5,599 nt of DNA from assembly GCA_031272565.1 (NCBI GenBank), contig JAISTN010000376.1, positions 1-5,599 of the forward strand. Reading direction: 5' to 3'. The notes beneath the pieces were generated by a model. That model was not told where the DNA came from and ran no database searches. It saw nothing but the letters and a program-made list of their open reading frames with translations. This document shows, in pieces, positions 1 through 4,759 of this stretch. The stretch comes from Bifidobacteriaceae bacterium (GTDB taxonomy: Bacteria > Actinomycetota > Actinomycetes > Actinomycetales > WQXJ01). The translations under genes and the position numbers were made by a program. Every line of letters starts with the position of its first letter. The first letter of the stretch is position 1.

Positions 1-27
1 CAGGCCCCCGGAGTCGAGAACCAGCAT
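1..27 (-). CDS. VapC-like PIN-domain toxin, N-terminal fragment (runs off the window)
   Basis: Only the first nine codons are visible, reading MLVLDSGGL toward position 1. An N-terminal hydrophobic strand ending in Asp (here Asp5) is the usual opening of PIN-domain ribonucleases, where this Asp is the first of the acidic metal-binding residues. VapC toxins typically cleave RNA and are held inactive by the antitoxin encoded just upstream. Its ATG shares one base with the TGA of the preceding antitoxin gene (TGATG), so translational coupling is expected. The identification rests on this short peptide plus the textbook antitoxin-then-toxin order. Whether the toxin is intact cannot be judged here. 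Confidence 0.6.
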
Positions 28-278
28 CAGACCGCCGCCGCCGCCAAGGCGCGGGCTTGAAGCCGGGCCGTGATCGCGTCCGCCCGGGCCAGTTCGCGCT
101 CCGAGGGTTGGCCAACCTCGGCCAGCAACTCCTCGATGTACTGGTCAGCGCGGCATACGAGTTCGCGCCGCCGGACCTCGGCCGCCACAGCGGTCTGCAG
201 CAGTTCAGAAGCCGGCAGGCCCAACTCCTTGACCTGGCGGTGTAGATCATCGGGCAAGTAGACCTGGATGCGTGGCAT
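27..278 (-). CDS. VapB/CcdA-like antitoxin, partner of the PIN toxin
   Basis: This gene encodes an 83-residue protein starting MPRIQVYLPDDLHRQVKELG. The opening strand (RIQVYLP) followed by a helix (DDLHRQVKELG) and the turn LPASELLQTAV fits a ribbon-helix-helix DNA-binding N-terminus. The rest (about residues 30-75) is charged and helical, as expected for the part that wraps a toxin. The expected role is to neutralise the downstream PIN toxin and repress its own operon. I chose the ATG at 278 over an in-frame start at 314 for two reasons: the conserved strand begins there, and a TATACT -10 element lies seven bases upstream, which would make the mRNA leaderless. The 314 start would put the promoter inside the gene. 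The protein ends in an Ala-rich tail, and the stop overlaps the toxin start by one base. The antitoxin assignment is fairly secure; the exact subfamily is not. Confidence 0.75.
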   Translation of the reverse strand: MPRIQVYLPDDLHRQVKELGLPASELLQTAVAAEVRRRELVCRADQYIEELLAEVGQPSERELARADAITARLQARALAAAAV

Positions 279-300
279 ACGCCTAAGTATACGCATACGG
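275..300. promoter_or_regulatory. Putative antitoxin operator over the promoter
   Basis: GCATACG occurs twice in direct orientation (275-281 and 293-299), flanking the palindrome GTATAC (287-292). The motifs cover the -10 element and the start codon, where an RHH antitoxin would be expected to bind for autorepression. This is inferred from position and symmetry only. Confidence 0.4.
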
Positions 301-314
301 GGCTGTACTCCCAA
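286..314 (-). promoter_or_regulatory. Promoter of the toxin-antitoxin operon, leaderless type
   Basis: On the minus strand TTGGGA (314-309) and TATACT (291-286) are separated by 17 bases, close to the sigma-70/HrdB consensus. The -10 ends seven bases before the antitoxin ATG, so transcription should begin at or next to the start codon. No Shine-Dalgarno is present. Confidence 0.65.
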
Positions 315-340
315 GGGTTCCCCGTTGTGCTCCCAAGGGT
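308..340. repeat. 11-base direct repeat upstream of the antitoxin promoter
   Basis: CTCCCAAGGGT occurs exactly at 308-318 and 330-340, a spacing of 22 bases (about two helical turns). An inverted copy of its core, CCCTTGGG, lies at 358-365 and could pair with 332-339. The first copy overlaps the antitoxin -35 element. The function is unknown; a regulator site or mobile-element debris are both possible. Confidence 0.5.
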
Positions 341-469
341 AGCGTCTTCAAACCTTCCCCTTGGGCGCGGGCGTTGTATCAGCGCTGGTCAGGGACCGGT
401 TCGGAGTGGCTGAGGAGCGATTCTGAGACCGGCTATTCGGACCCCACAGGGGCCTGTGGCGAGCGAATT

Positions 470-770
470 GAAACCGCTCAAGCCTTTCTCACGCCCGACG
501 AGGTGGACGAGATGCTGGCCTTGTACGGGCCAGGGATGACGGCTGTGAAGGTGGCCGAGAAGTTTGAACCGACACCGGTTTCGTAGAGGGTCTGATTTCG
601 CGAAAGGATCAGATTCATGCCAGCACCACCAAGGAAGTACCCGGCTGAAGTTCGGGAGCGAGATCGCGCGCCTGCGCGGGGAGGGCTGGTCGTATCAGCG
701 CATCGCTGACCGGCTGGGCGTGGGTGCCACTACCGTGCGGGACTTCGACCGGCAGCACGCTCTGGTGTGA
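470..770 (+). pseudogene. Serine recombinase C-terminal HTH region, broken by an IS stub
   Basis: Two pieces in different frames look like the tandem helix-turn-helix tail of large serine recombinases/resolvases. The first (about 488-565) reads LTPDEVDEMLALYGPGMTAV then KVAEKF, resembling the family pattern in which a conserved 'LTPxEV' precedes a DNA-binding helix. The second (660-770) reads EIARLRGEGWSYQRIADRLG then VGATTVRDF, the typical second HTH. The roughly 25 residues expected between them are missing, replaced by an IS3-family left end (565-about 661). No catalytic domain with the Ser nucleophile is visible upstream: bases 370-470 stay open but show no recognisable resolvase sequence. 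The gene is therefore a 3' remnant that cannot make a recombinase. The family call is from memory of the motif pattern, not a search, and the second piece alone could be another HTH protein. Confidence 0.55.
565..661 (+). mobile_element. IS3-family left-end remnant with the start of orfA
   Basis: The stub begins TGAACCGACACCGG, which resembles IS3-family terminal repeats of actinobacterial elements. It then has a hairpin (TCTGAT 591-596 with ATCAGA 608-613), a Shine-Dalgarno AAAGGA (603-608) and an ATG at 617. The reading frame opens MPAPPRKYPAEVRER, which matches the stereotyped N-terminus of IS3 OrfA transposases ('RKYPxELRER'). Similarity stops at about 661, where the sequence switches to the recombinase HTH in another frame. 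The right end, the rest of orfA and all of orfB are gone, so the element is immobile. The exact left boundary at 565 is inferred from the loss of recombinase similarity after the Phe codon at 563-565. Confidence 0.6.
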
Positions 771-782
771 AATGCGGATGCC

Positions 783-1157
783 TCAGGTGGCAGTCTCGGG
801 CTCGACCACCGGTTCGGGGCTGAGGCGCAGCCGGTGGCCTGTAGCCAGGGCGGTGAGGGCGACTGTGTCTGGGCTTGGCACGGCCTTGCCGCGTTCCAAT
901 GCGGAGATGTCCGACGCTGCCAGGCCGACCCGCTGCGCGACTTCGGCTTGGGTGAGCTTGGTGGTGTGGCGCATCTGCCGGATCATGATCCCCATGGCCG
1001 CCATCGCCTGCTCGGCGGACGGCACAGGCCTTGATGGCGCTCGGGGTTGGGGCGGCGTGATCGGCTCTCCCGGTTGGTCGTACAACTCCCCCGCGCTGAA
1101 CTCGGCATCGCGGTACCCTATCTCCTGCCAGCCCTGATGGCCCTCGTCGGAATCCAC
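783..1157 (-). CDS. XRE-family helix-turn-helix regulator
   Basis: This gene encodes a 124-residue protein with a Cro/C1-type HTH at about residues 58-112. Key stretches are KLTQAEVAQRVGL (first helices), SDISALERGKAVPS (recognition helix and the conserved ERG turn) and DTVALTALATGHRLRL (closing helices). This arrangement is typical of HigA-type antitoxins and small repressors. The first 55 residues are unusual: a GYRDAEFSAGELYD segment and then a Pro-rich linker that I do not recognise. The start is the GTG at 1157, chosen because AGGA lies eight bases upstream on the minus strand. An ATG inside the HTH region would remove the leading segment. No toxin-like partner follows within 783-587. 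The gene diverges from the AAA ATPase gene across 96 bases, so it may control that gene and itself. The HTH call is firm; its target and any antitoxin role are inference. Confidence 0.8.
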   Translation of the reverse strand: MDSDEGHQGWQEIGYRDAEFSAGELYDQPGEPITPPQPRAPSRPVPSAEQAMAAMGIMIRQMRHTTKLTQAEVAQRVGLAASDISALERGKAVPSPDTVALTALATGHRLRLSPEPVVEPETAT

Positions 1158-1241
1158 GAGCCCAATCCTGCTAGACCCCCACCACTCACAAAAAATGCAA
1201 ATGAAACAGCTGAAGTGACGTCTTCTTGTGAAAAGTGTTGA

Positions 1242-1247
1242 TAGACT
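1242..1247 (+). promoter_or_regulatory. -10 element (TAGACT) for a leaderless ATPase transcript
   Basis: TAGACT lies six bases before the ATG at 1254, and no Shine-Dalgarno is present. This fits an actinobacterial leaderless start. No convincing -35 is seen 17-18 bases upstream. The palindrome GACGTC lies about 25 bases upstream and could be a regulator contact. Confidence 0.5.
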
Positions 1248-1253
1248 TGCAGT

Positions 1254-2468
1254 ATGACAGAGCTGGTTGCACGCCCGGGGCCGACGGCATGGTTGCGGCA
1301 GTGGCGCGACAAGGGCGTCATCAAAGTGGTGACGGGCGTGCGCCGCTGCGGCAAGTCCACGCTGCTGCGGCTATGGCAGGACGAACTGCGTGCGGACGGC
1401 GTGCCGCAGGAGCGGATCGTTACCTTCAACCTCGAAGATCCGGGATACGGGCCGCTCCTGACCGACTACGTGGCGCTGTACGAACGAATCAAGGCTCAGG
1501 TTCAGGCAGAAGGCCGGACATACGTCCTGATCGACGAAATCCAGAATGCTGACCAGTTCGAGCGCGTCGTCGACGGCTTGTTCATCCTGGACGGCGTCGA
1601 TCTATACCTGACTGGGTCGAGTTCGAGCCTGCTGTCGGGGGCGCTGGCCACGCTGCTGACGGGCCGATACGTCGAAAAACGCCTGCTGCCACTGTCATTC
1701 GCGGAGTTCGTGTCGGCGAAGGCGCCCCAAGACCCCGAACCGCCGCTGCTTGACCTGTACGACGCCTACACCCGTCTCGGCGGGTTCCCCTTCGTGAAAG
1801 ACCTCGAAGACGACGACCAGGTGCGCCAATACCTTGAGGGGATCGCCAGCACCGTGCTGCTCAAAGATGTCGCCACGGCTCAGCGAGTCGGAAACACCGC
1901 ACAGTTGCGCAGCGTCACGGAGTTTGTCTTCGCCAACATCGGCAACTTGACCTCGATCAAGCGCATCGCCGACGCCATGACGTCAGCTGGCCGGCCGATC
2001 AGCAGGCAGACTGTTGAGAGCTACCTGACCGGACTGACCGACGCCTTCCTTGTCTATCCCGCGCCCCGGTGGGACATCCGCGGAAAGCGGCTCCTGGAGT
2101 CGGGGGAAAAGCACTACGTGGTCGACACGGGGCTTCGCCGGGCGCTGCTGGGAGCCCGCCCGATTGATGCCGGCCACCTGCTGGAGAACATCGTCTACCT
2201 GGAACTGCTGCGGCGCCCCGGAAGAGTCTTCACGGGAAAGATCGGTACCAACGAAGTCGACTTCGTCGTCGAGGATCACCGTGGCACAACCTACATCCAA
2301 GTAGCCCTGAACGTGGACGATCCTGCCACCCTGGAGCGCGAACTCGCCCCGCTGCGCGCGATTCCGGGCTACGAACCCCGGCACCTACTGACCCTGGACC
2401 GGCATTCGCCCCAGTCGTACGACGGGATTCGCCGCGAAAGCGTGCTCGACTGGCTTCTGGCCGACTGA
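1254..2468 (+). CDS. AAA_14 / DUF4143 family ATPase
   Basis: This complete 404-residue protein has the usual size and domain order of the family. An AAA-type P-loop domain comes first, with Walker A GVRRCGKST at 28-36, Walker B YVLIDEIQ at 90-97, a sensor-like LYLTGSSSSLLSG at 118-129 and a candidate arginine finger at R138. A winged-helix-like region follows (about 215-265). The DUF4143 C-terminus has a restriction-endonuclease-like core: E311, then NEVDFVVE (333-340), then TYIQVALNV (346-354). In that core the classical E-x-K is replaced by Q-V-A; from memory this Gln form is frequent in the family, so it need not mean decay. The biochemical role of these proteins is poorly known; they are abundant in accessory DNA and have been proposed to act in DNA handling or defence. 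The ATG at 1254 is supported by the -10 element six bases upstream. The gene diverges from an XRE regulator, which may repress it. The domain identification is confident; the function is not established. Confidence 0.9.
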   Translation: MTELVARPGPTAWLRQWRDKGVIKVVTGVRRCGKSTLLRLWQDELRADGVPQERIVTFNLEDPGYGPLLTDYVALYERIKAQVQAEGRTYVLIDEIQNADQFERVVDGLFILDGVDLYLTGSSSSLLSGALATLLTGRYVEKRLLPLSFAEFVSAKAPQDPEPPLLDLYDAYTRLGGFPFVKDLEDDDQVRQYLEGIASTVLLKDVATAQRVGNTAQLRSVTEFVFANIGNLTSIKRIADAMTSAGRPISRQTVESYLTGLTDAFLVYPAPRWDIRGKRLLESGEKHYVVDTGLRRALLGARPIDAGHLLENIVYLELLRRPGRVFTGKIGTNEVDFVVEDHRGTTYIQVALNVDDPATLERELAPLRAIPGYEPRHLLTLDRHSPQSYDGIRRESVLDWLLAD

Positions 2469-2524
2469 CGGAAAGCAGAGCCGAGGCGTTCCTGGGGCAT
2501 GCACCTCCGGTTGCACGCCCTACC

Positions 2525-2556
2525 TGCCTTCCATCAGCCCATCGGACGGGAAGGCA
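2525..2556 (+). terminator. Possible terminator hairpin after the ATPase gene
   Basis: TGCCTTCC (2525-2532) pairs perfectly with GGAAGGCA (2549-2556) across a 16-base loop, 56 bases past the ATPase stop codon. It has no T-tract, as is common in high-GC genomes, and the loop is long, so the call is tentative. Confidence 0.35.
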
Positions 2557-2578
2557 CGGAGACAGGGATGACGGCTAC

Positions 2579-2795
2579 TTGGTGGACGCCAAACCCTTGA
2601 AGGAGATCAGCCTGAAGGGGGTGTTCCGCCGGGAGTTGGGCGACATCGACGCTTTGGCCGATTCGATCCAGCGCCTCGGCTTGCTCTCCCCGGTCGTGAT
2701 CACGGAGGCTGGGCAGTTGCCTGTGTGGTCGCCGCCGCATCCAGGCTGTGCGCCAACTCGGCTGGGACACGGTGCCGTGCTGGGTTGCCACCTCG
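2579..2795 (+). pseudogene. ParB-like N-terminal domain, frameshifted and truncated
   Basis: From 2579 the frame reads a ParB/Spo0J-type N-terminal domain: an EISL strand, then GDIDALADSIQRLGLLSPVV and ITEAGQL. This matches the family's 'hxxLxxSIxxhGhhxPhhV' pattern. The diagnostic GRRR-containing motif then appears one frame over, as LCGRRRIQAVRQLGWDTVPC and W (2721-2780). Removing one base, the C at 2720, joins the two halves (GQL then LCGRRR), so a single-base insertion is the simplest explanation. After about 2795 (CWVATS) family similarity ends. The continuing frame has no stop until the next gene and runs antisense through a tRNA, so the C-terminal part is deleted rather than merely shifted. 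Such ParB-fold proteins occur both as partition factors and as nuclease-like accessory proteins of mobile elements. The start could be TTG 2579 or GTG 2582. Confidence 0.65.
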
Positions 2796-2889
2796 CCACC
2801 GAGGTCATCAAAGGCCTTGCCCTTCGCTGCCATCCACGACCACGCCACCCAACTCGACGGCAGCCGCACCGACCACACGCGCCCAGAGC

Positions 2890-2916
2890 GAAAAAAGGAC
2901 GCACGCGGAAAAAAGG
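2890..2916. repeat. GAAAAAAGG direct repeat
   Basis: GAAAAAAGG is present at 2890-2898 and 2908-2916, 18 bases apart start to start. The A-tracts stand out against the GC-rich surroundings and read as T-tracts downstream of tRNA-Leu on the minus strand. Confidence 0.5.
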
Positions 2917-2945
2917 TCGAGGCTGGCAAGGGTTTGAACCAGACC
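2909..2945 (-). terminator. Candidate terminator of tRNA-Leu transcription
   Basis: On the minus strand, just past the tRNA 3' end, GGTCTGG (2945-2939) can pair with CCAGCC (2926-2921) with one bulged T across a 12-base loop. T6 follows six bases later (2914-2909). A second T6 lies at 2896-2891. The stem is short, so the call is tentative, but the two T-tracts are conspicuous in this GC-rich sequence. Confidence 0.35.
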
Positions 2946-2952
2946 TCTTGGG

Positions 2953-3034
2953 TGCGCCAGGCGGGACTTGAACCCGCACGCCCGGAGGCACAGGAACCTA
3001 AATCCTGCGCGTCTGCCAATTCCGCCACTGGCGC
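2953..3034 (-). tRNA. tRNA-Leu (anticodon UAG)
   Basis: The minus strand folds into a complete class II tRNA of 82 bases including the discriminator. The acceptor stem GCGCCAG (3034-3028) pairs with CTGGCGC (2960-2954), with discriminator A at 2953. The D-arm contains GGCGGAATTGGCAGACGC. The anticodon stem CAGGA/TCCTG holds loop TTTAGGT, giving anticodon UAG (3000-2998), which reads CUA and probably other CUN leucine codons. The long variable arm is typical of tRNA-Leu. The T-arm is GCGGG-TTCAAGT-CCCGC. The 3' CCA is not encoded (CCCA follows the discriminator), so it must be added by the nucleotidyltransferase. The 3' end faces the accessory half of the window, the orientation expected if an element integrated at this tRNA. 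Confidence 0.95.
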
Positions 3035-3078
3035 GTCGTACCGCCCGGCCCCACCGCCGGGCAAACACCAAGAGTTGA

Positions 3079-3084
3079 ATCATA
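3079..3084 (-). promoter_or_regulatory. Candidate -10 element for tRNA-Leu
   Basis: TATGAT reads on the minus strand at 3084-3079, about 45 bases upstream of the mature tRNA 5' end. This would give a leader of roughly 37 bases. It is the only AT-rich hexamer of this quality between the tRNA and the SUFU gene. No good -35 is seen. Confidence 0.35.
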
Positions 3085-3200
3085 ATCCCGCGGCGGCATC
3101 GGGCGCGGCCCGGCATCCGTCCAGCCCGGCGGCAGCCGGCCGGCGCAGCTTTCACACCAGCGGTGCCCGATGTCGCCCGGTCAGGTGGGAGAATCTCGTC

Positions 3201-4280
3201 ATGGGACTGTTCTCACGTAAGTCCAAGAGCCTGCCAGAGCCCCCGGAAGACGACGAGGCCCCCGGCTGGGACGCCATCACCAACCACTTCGCCGCCGCCT
3301 ACCCGGGGCAAGAACCGCTGCACTACGCCACGCTGCTCAAATGGGCGTTAGGTGGCAACGACCCGCTAGACGGCATTTCGGTCTACCGGGCCGCCAACCC
3401 CGTGCCGCACTGGCACTATGTCACCTACGGCTACTCCGACTTGTACGGCACCACCCCGGCCACCGAGCCTGGCCAAGTTTCCGGCTACGGCATCGAAATG
3501 ACCTTCCGGCTGGCCGATCCGTCCGCGCTGGACCCGGCCGCCAAGCCACCGCTGTGGGTGGCCAACATGCTGCAAAACCTGGCCCGCTACGTCTTCCGTT
3601 CCGGCAACGTCATCTACGCCCGCCACCACCTGGACGGCAACGGGCCCATCGCCCAGGGCGCCAACACACAATTGACGGCACTGGCCTTCACGGATGATCC
3701 CGTGGGTACGCCGCTCCAAACGCCCGCCGGCCTGGTCCACTTTGTCCAAGGCGTGGGCATCACGGCGGCCGAGCTGACCCATGTCGTGGAGTGGCATACC
3801 GATGGCGTGCTGGACGTGATCGGCCAGCGCTGGCCCCGGGGCATCACGATCATGGACCGCCCGGGGCTCGATTCTGACCCCGCGTTGCTGGCCCTGGTGG
3901 AAGCAGGCCAGCAGCGCGAAGGCTCAAGCCTGGAGGCCACCCAGGTTGAAACCCTCGCCATCGCGCCATCGCCAGACGGCCTGGTGGTGACGCTGTCAGC
4001 CTTGGCCCCACCAACCCTGGCCCGGTCAATCGCTTCGCGGCTGCCCTTTGGGCGGACCATCACGCTCTACGGCACCAACGACGCCGTCGAGTTCCTGCCG
4101 GAACCGGCCGCCGGCCCCATCCGGACGGTGTCCCAGGCCGACCAGCCGGCCCAGGTCTCGCTGACGCCGGACGGCGTGGCGGCCTTGGCCGGCCTGCCCC
4201 AGACCCCTGGCGACCACCGGGTAGACGCCGTGCCGGGCGTCATCTGGCGCCTGGTCGACACCAACCGGCCGGCCTCTTAG
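3201..4280 (+). CDS. SUFU (suppressor of fused)-domain protein
   Basis: This gene encodes a 359-residue protein whose first 215 residues follow the SUFU domain. Recognisable stretches are WDAITNHFAAAYPGQEPLHY (23-42), DPLDGISVYRA (54-64), VPHWHYVTYGYSDLY (68-82), SGYGIEMTFRLAD (94-106), LQNLARYVFRSGN (124-136) and the FVQGVGITAAEL segment (181-192). The later part (about 240-359) is a mixed region I do not recognise; bacterial SUFU proteins often carry such an extension. Eukaryotic SUFU restrains Hedgehog transcription factors. Bacterial members have been proposed as immunity or protein-binding modules in polymorphic toxin systems, but no toxin gene lies next to this one. The ATG at 3201 is chosen because GGTGGGAG ends nine bases upstream and because extending the frame upstream would run antisense through tRNA-Leu. 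The protein looks cytoplasmic: no signal peptide or membrane segment is visible. The family call is strong; the role is unknown. Confidence 0.9.
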   Translation: MGLFSRKSKSLPEPPEDDEAPGWDAITNHFAAAYPGQEPLHYATLLKWALGGNDPLDGISVYRAANPVPHWHYVTYGYSDLYGTTPATEPGQVSGYGIEMTFRLADPSALDPAAKPPLWVANMLQNLARYVFRSGNVIYARHHLDGNGPIAQGANTQLTALAFTDDPVGTPLQTPAGLVHFVQGVGITAAELTHVVEWHTDGVLDVIGQRWPRGITIMDRPGLDSDPALLALVEAGQQREGSSLEATQVETLAIAPSPDGLVVTLSALAPPTLARSIASRLPFGRTITLYGTNDAVEFLPEPAAGPIRTVSQADQPAQVSLTPDGVAALAGLPQTPGDHRVDAVPGVIWRLVDTNRPAS

Positions 4281-4298
4281 CCCCGGGCCCAGGACCGA

Positions 4299-4324
4299 GT
4301 GGCTGGTGAACACGGACCAGTCAC
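4299..4324 (+). terminator. Terminator-like hairpin after the SUFU gene
   Basis: GTGGCTGGT (4299-4307) pairs with ACCAGTCAC (4316-4324) in nine base pairs, one a G-U wobble, with an eight-base loop, 18 bases past the SUFU stop. No T-tract follows. Position and stem quality favour a terminator or an mRNA 3'-end stabiliser. Confidence 0.45.
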
Positions 4325-4336
4325 CCCGATGTGAAC

Positions 4337-4367
4337 GCTGCCACCAGGCGTCGGTGCAGGTGGCAGC
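4337..4367 (+). repeat. Second hairpin: perfect 9-bp inverted repeat
   Basis: GCTGCCACC (4337-4345) and GGTGGCAGC (4359-4367) are exact inverted copies around a 13-base loop. Immediately after, CCCC (4367-4370) and GGGG (4374-4377) form another short stem. With the hairpin at 4299 this makes a tight cluster of structures in the 189 bases between the SUFU gene and the next coding start. It may be tandem termination or a structured RNA. Confidence 0.5.
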
Positions 4368-4469
4368 CCCGCCGGGGCCCTCTTCGCTCTGAGCAAAGTG
4401 GTACGCCCACCGCGGAAAAGCCGGGTCCTAGGTGGCACTCAGACCAGCAATTCTGCTTCCCTGGACAGC

Positions 4470-4703
4470 GTGATTCATCCCATTACTGTGAACGTCGATG
4501 CCTACCTGTTGCGTTGCGCGCACCGCCGCGCGCTGACCGAGGACACGTCCGTCAATGCCCTCCTGCAACGCTTCATTGCCGAATATGCCACCGGGGACGT
4601 GATCCACCGCCGCGCCACCCTGGGCACCGCCGGGCAACCACCGGCCAGCACCACCCGGAAGGCCAATGTCATGGCCGCCACCGAGCTGGCGCCGGCCGTC
4701 TGA
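4470..4703 (+). CDS. Small ribbon-helix-helix-like protein (orphan antitoxin-like)
   Basis: From GTG 4470 the protein has 77 residues. The segment HPITVNVDAYLLRCAHRRA then LTEDTSVNALLQRFIAEYA (about residues 3-40) fits a ribbon-helix-helix fold: a short strand, a helix, a turn with T-S-V-N, and a second helix, as in many VapB-like antitoxins and CopG-type regulators. The C-terminal half (TGDVIHRRATLGTAGQPPAS onward) looks flexible. The frame stays open upstream to a GTG at 4398, which would add 24 residues. I prefer 4470 because the upstream codons have clearly weaker G/C at third positions and the fold begins right after 4470; neither start has a good Shine-Dalgarno. No toxin gene follows: the next gene is a DUF3618 membrane protein 56 bases on. 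It may be an orphan regulator, or a remnant of a toxin-antitoxin pair. The fold call is moderate and the function unknown. Confidence 0.6.
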   Translation: MIHPITVNVDAYLLRCAHRRALTEDTSVNALLQRFIAEYATGDVIHRRATLGTAGQPPASTTRKANVMAATELAPAV

Positions 4704-4704
4704 A

Positions 4705-4745
4705 CCCAGTAGTCAGTTTGGGCCCCTTCGAGAACTGGGCGGGGC
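4705..4745 (+). promoter_or_regulatory. Overlapping inverted repeats upstream of the DUF3618 promoter
   Basis: CCCAGT (4705-4710) can pair with ACTGGG (4734-4739), and GCCCC (4722-4726) with GGGGC (4741-4745); the two pairings interlock. This may end transcription of the RHH gene or bind a regulator of the following operon. Confidence 0.3.
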
Positions 4746-4747
4746 GC

Positions 4748-4753
4748 TAGGCT
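4748..4753 (+). promoter_or_regulatory. -10 element (TAGGCT) for the DUF3618-GroES-like operon
   Basis: TAGGCT sits six bases before ATG 4760 with no Shine-Dalgarno between, so a leaderless transcript is expected. The same hexamer precedes the tRNA at the window's right end. No clear -35 is present. Confidence 0.55.
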
Positions 4754-4759
4754 GGTGAC

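Noticed and set aside
587..782. Toxin partner for the XRE protein downstream of its gene
   Set aside because: Only IS3 and recombinase remnants lie there, and no minus-strand frame with toxin features is visible.
1158..1253. Clear promoter for the XRE gene in the divergent intergenic region
   Set aside because: No convincing -10/-35 pair was found on the minus strand, only a Shine-Dalgarno, so no promoter is listed.
1983..2384. Minus-strand open frame inside the ATPase gene
   Set aside because: It is antisense to a well-conserved domain and has no recognisable motifs.
2928..2945. Possible second tRNA fragment or att core (GGTTCAAACC on the minus strand)
   Set aside because: The T-loop-like string has no matching five-base stem and does not match the tRNA-Leu 3' end. 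It fits better in the proposed terminator loop.
2534..3155. Minus-strand open frames over the ParB remnant and tRNA-Leu
   Set aside because: They include the tRNA and show low-complexity Arg/Gly/Pro composition typical of antisense frames in high-GC DNA.
2748..3200. Long open frame joining the ParB-like remnant to the SUFU gene
   Set aside because: It runs antisense through the complete tRNA-Leu and has no family similarity between 2795 and 3200. The SUFU gene has its own Shine-Dalgarno and ATG at 3201.
3366..4063. Two overlapping minus-strand open frames inside the SUFU gene
   Set aside because: They are antisense to conserved SUFU motifs and lack a ribosome site; GC-driven shadow frames explain them.
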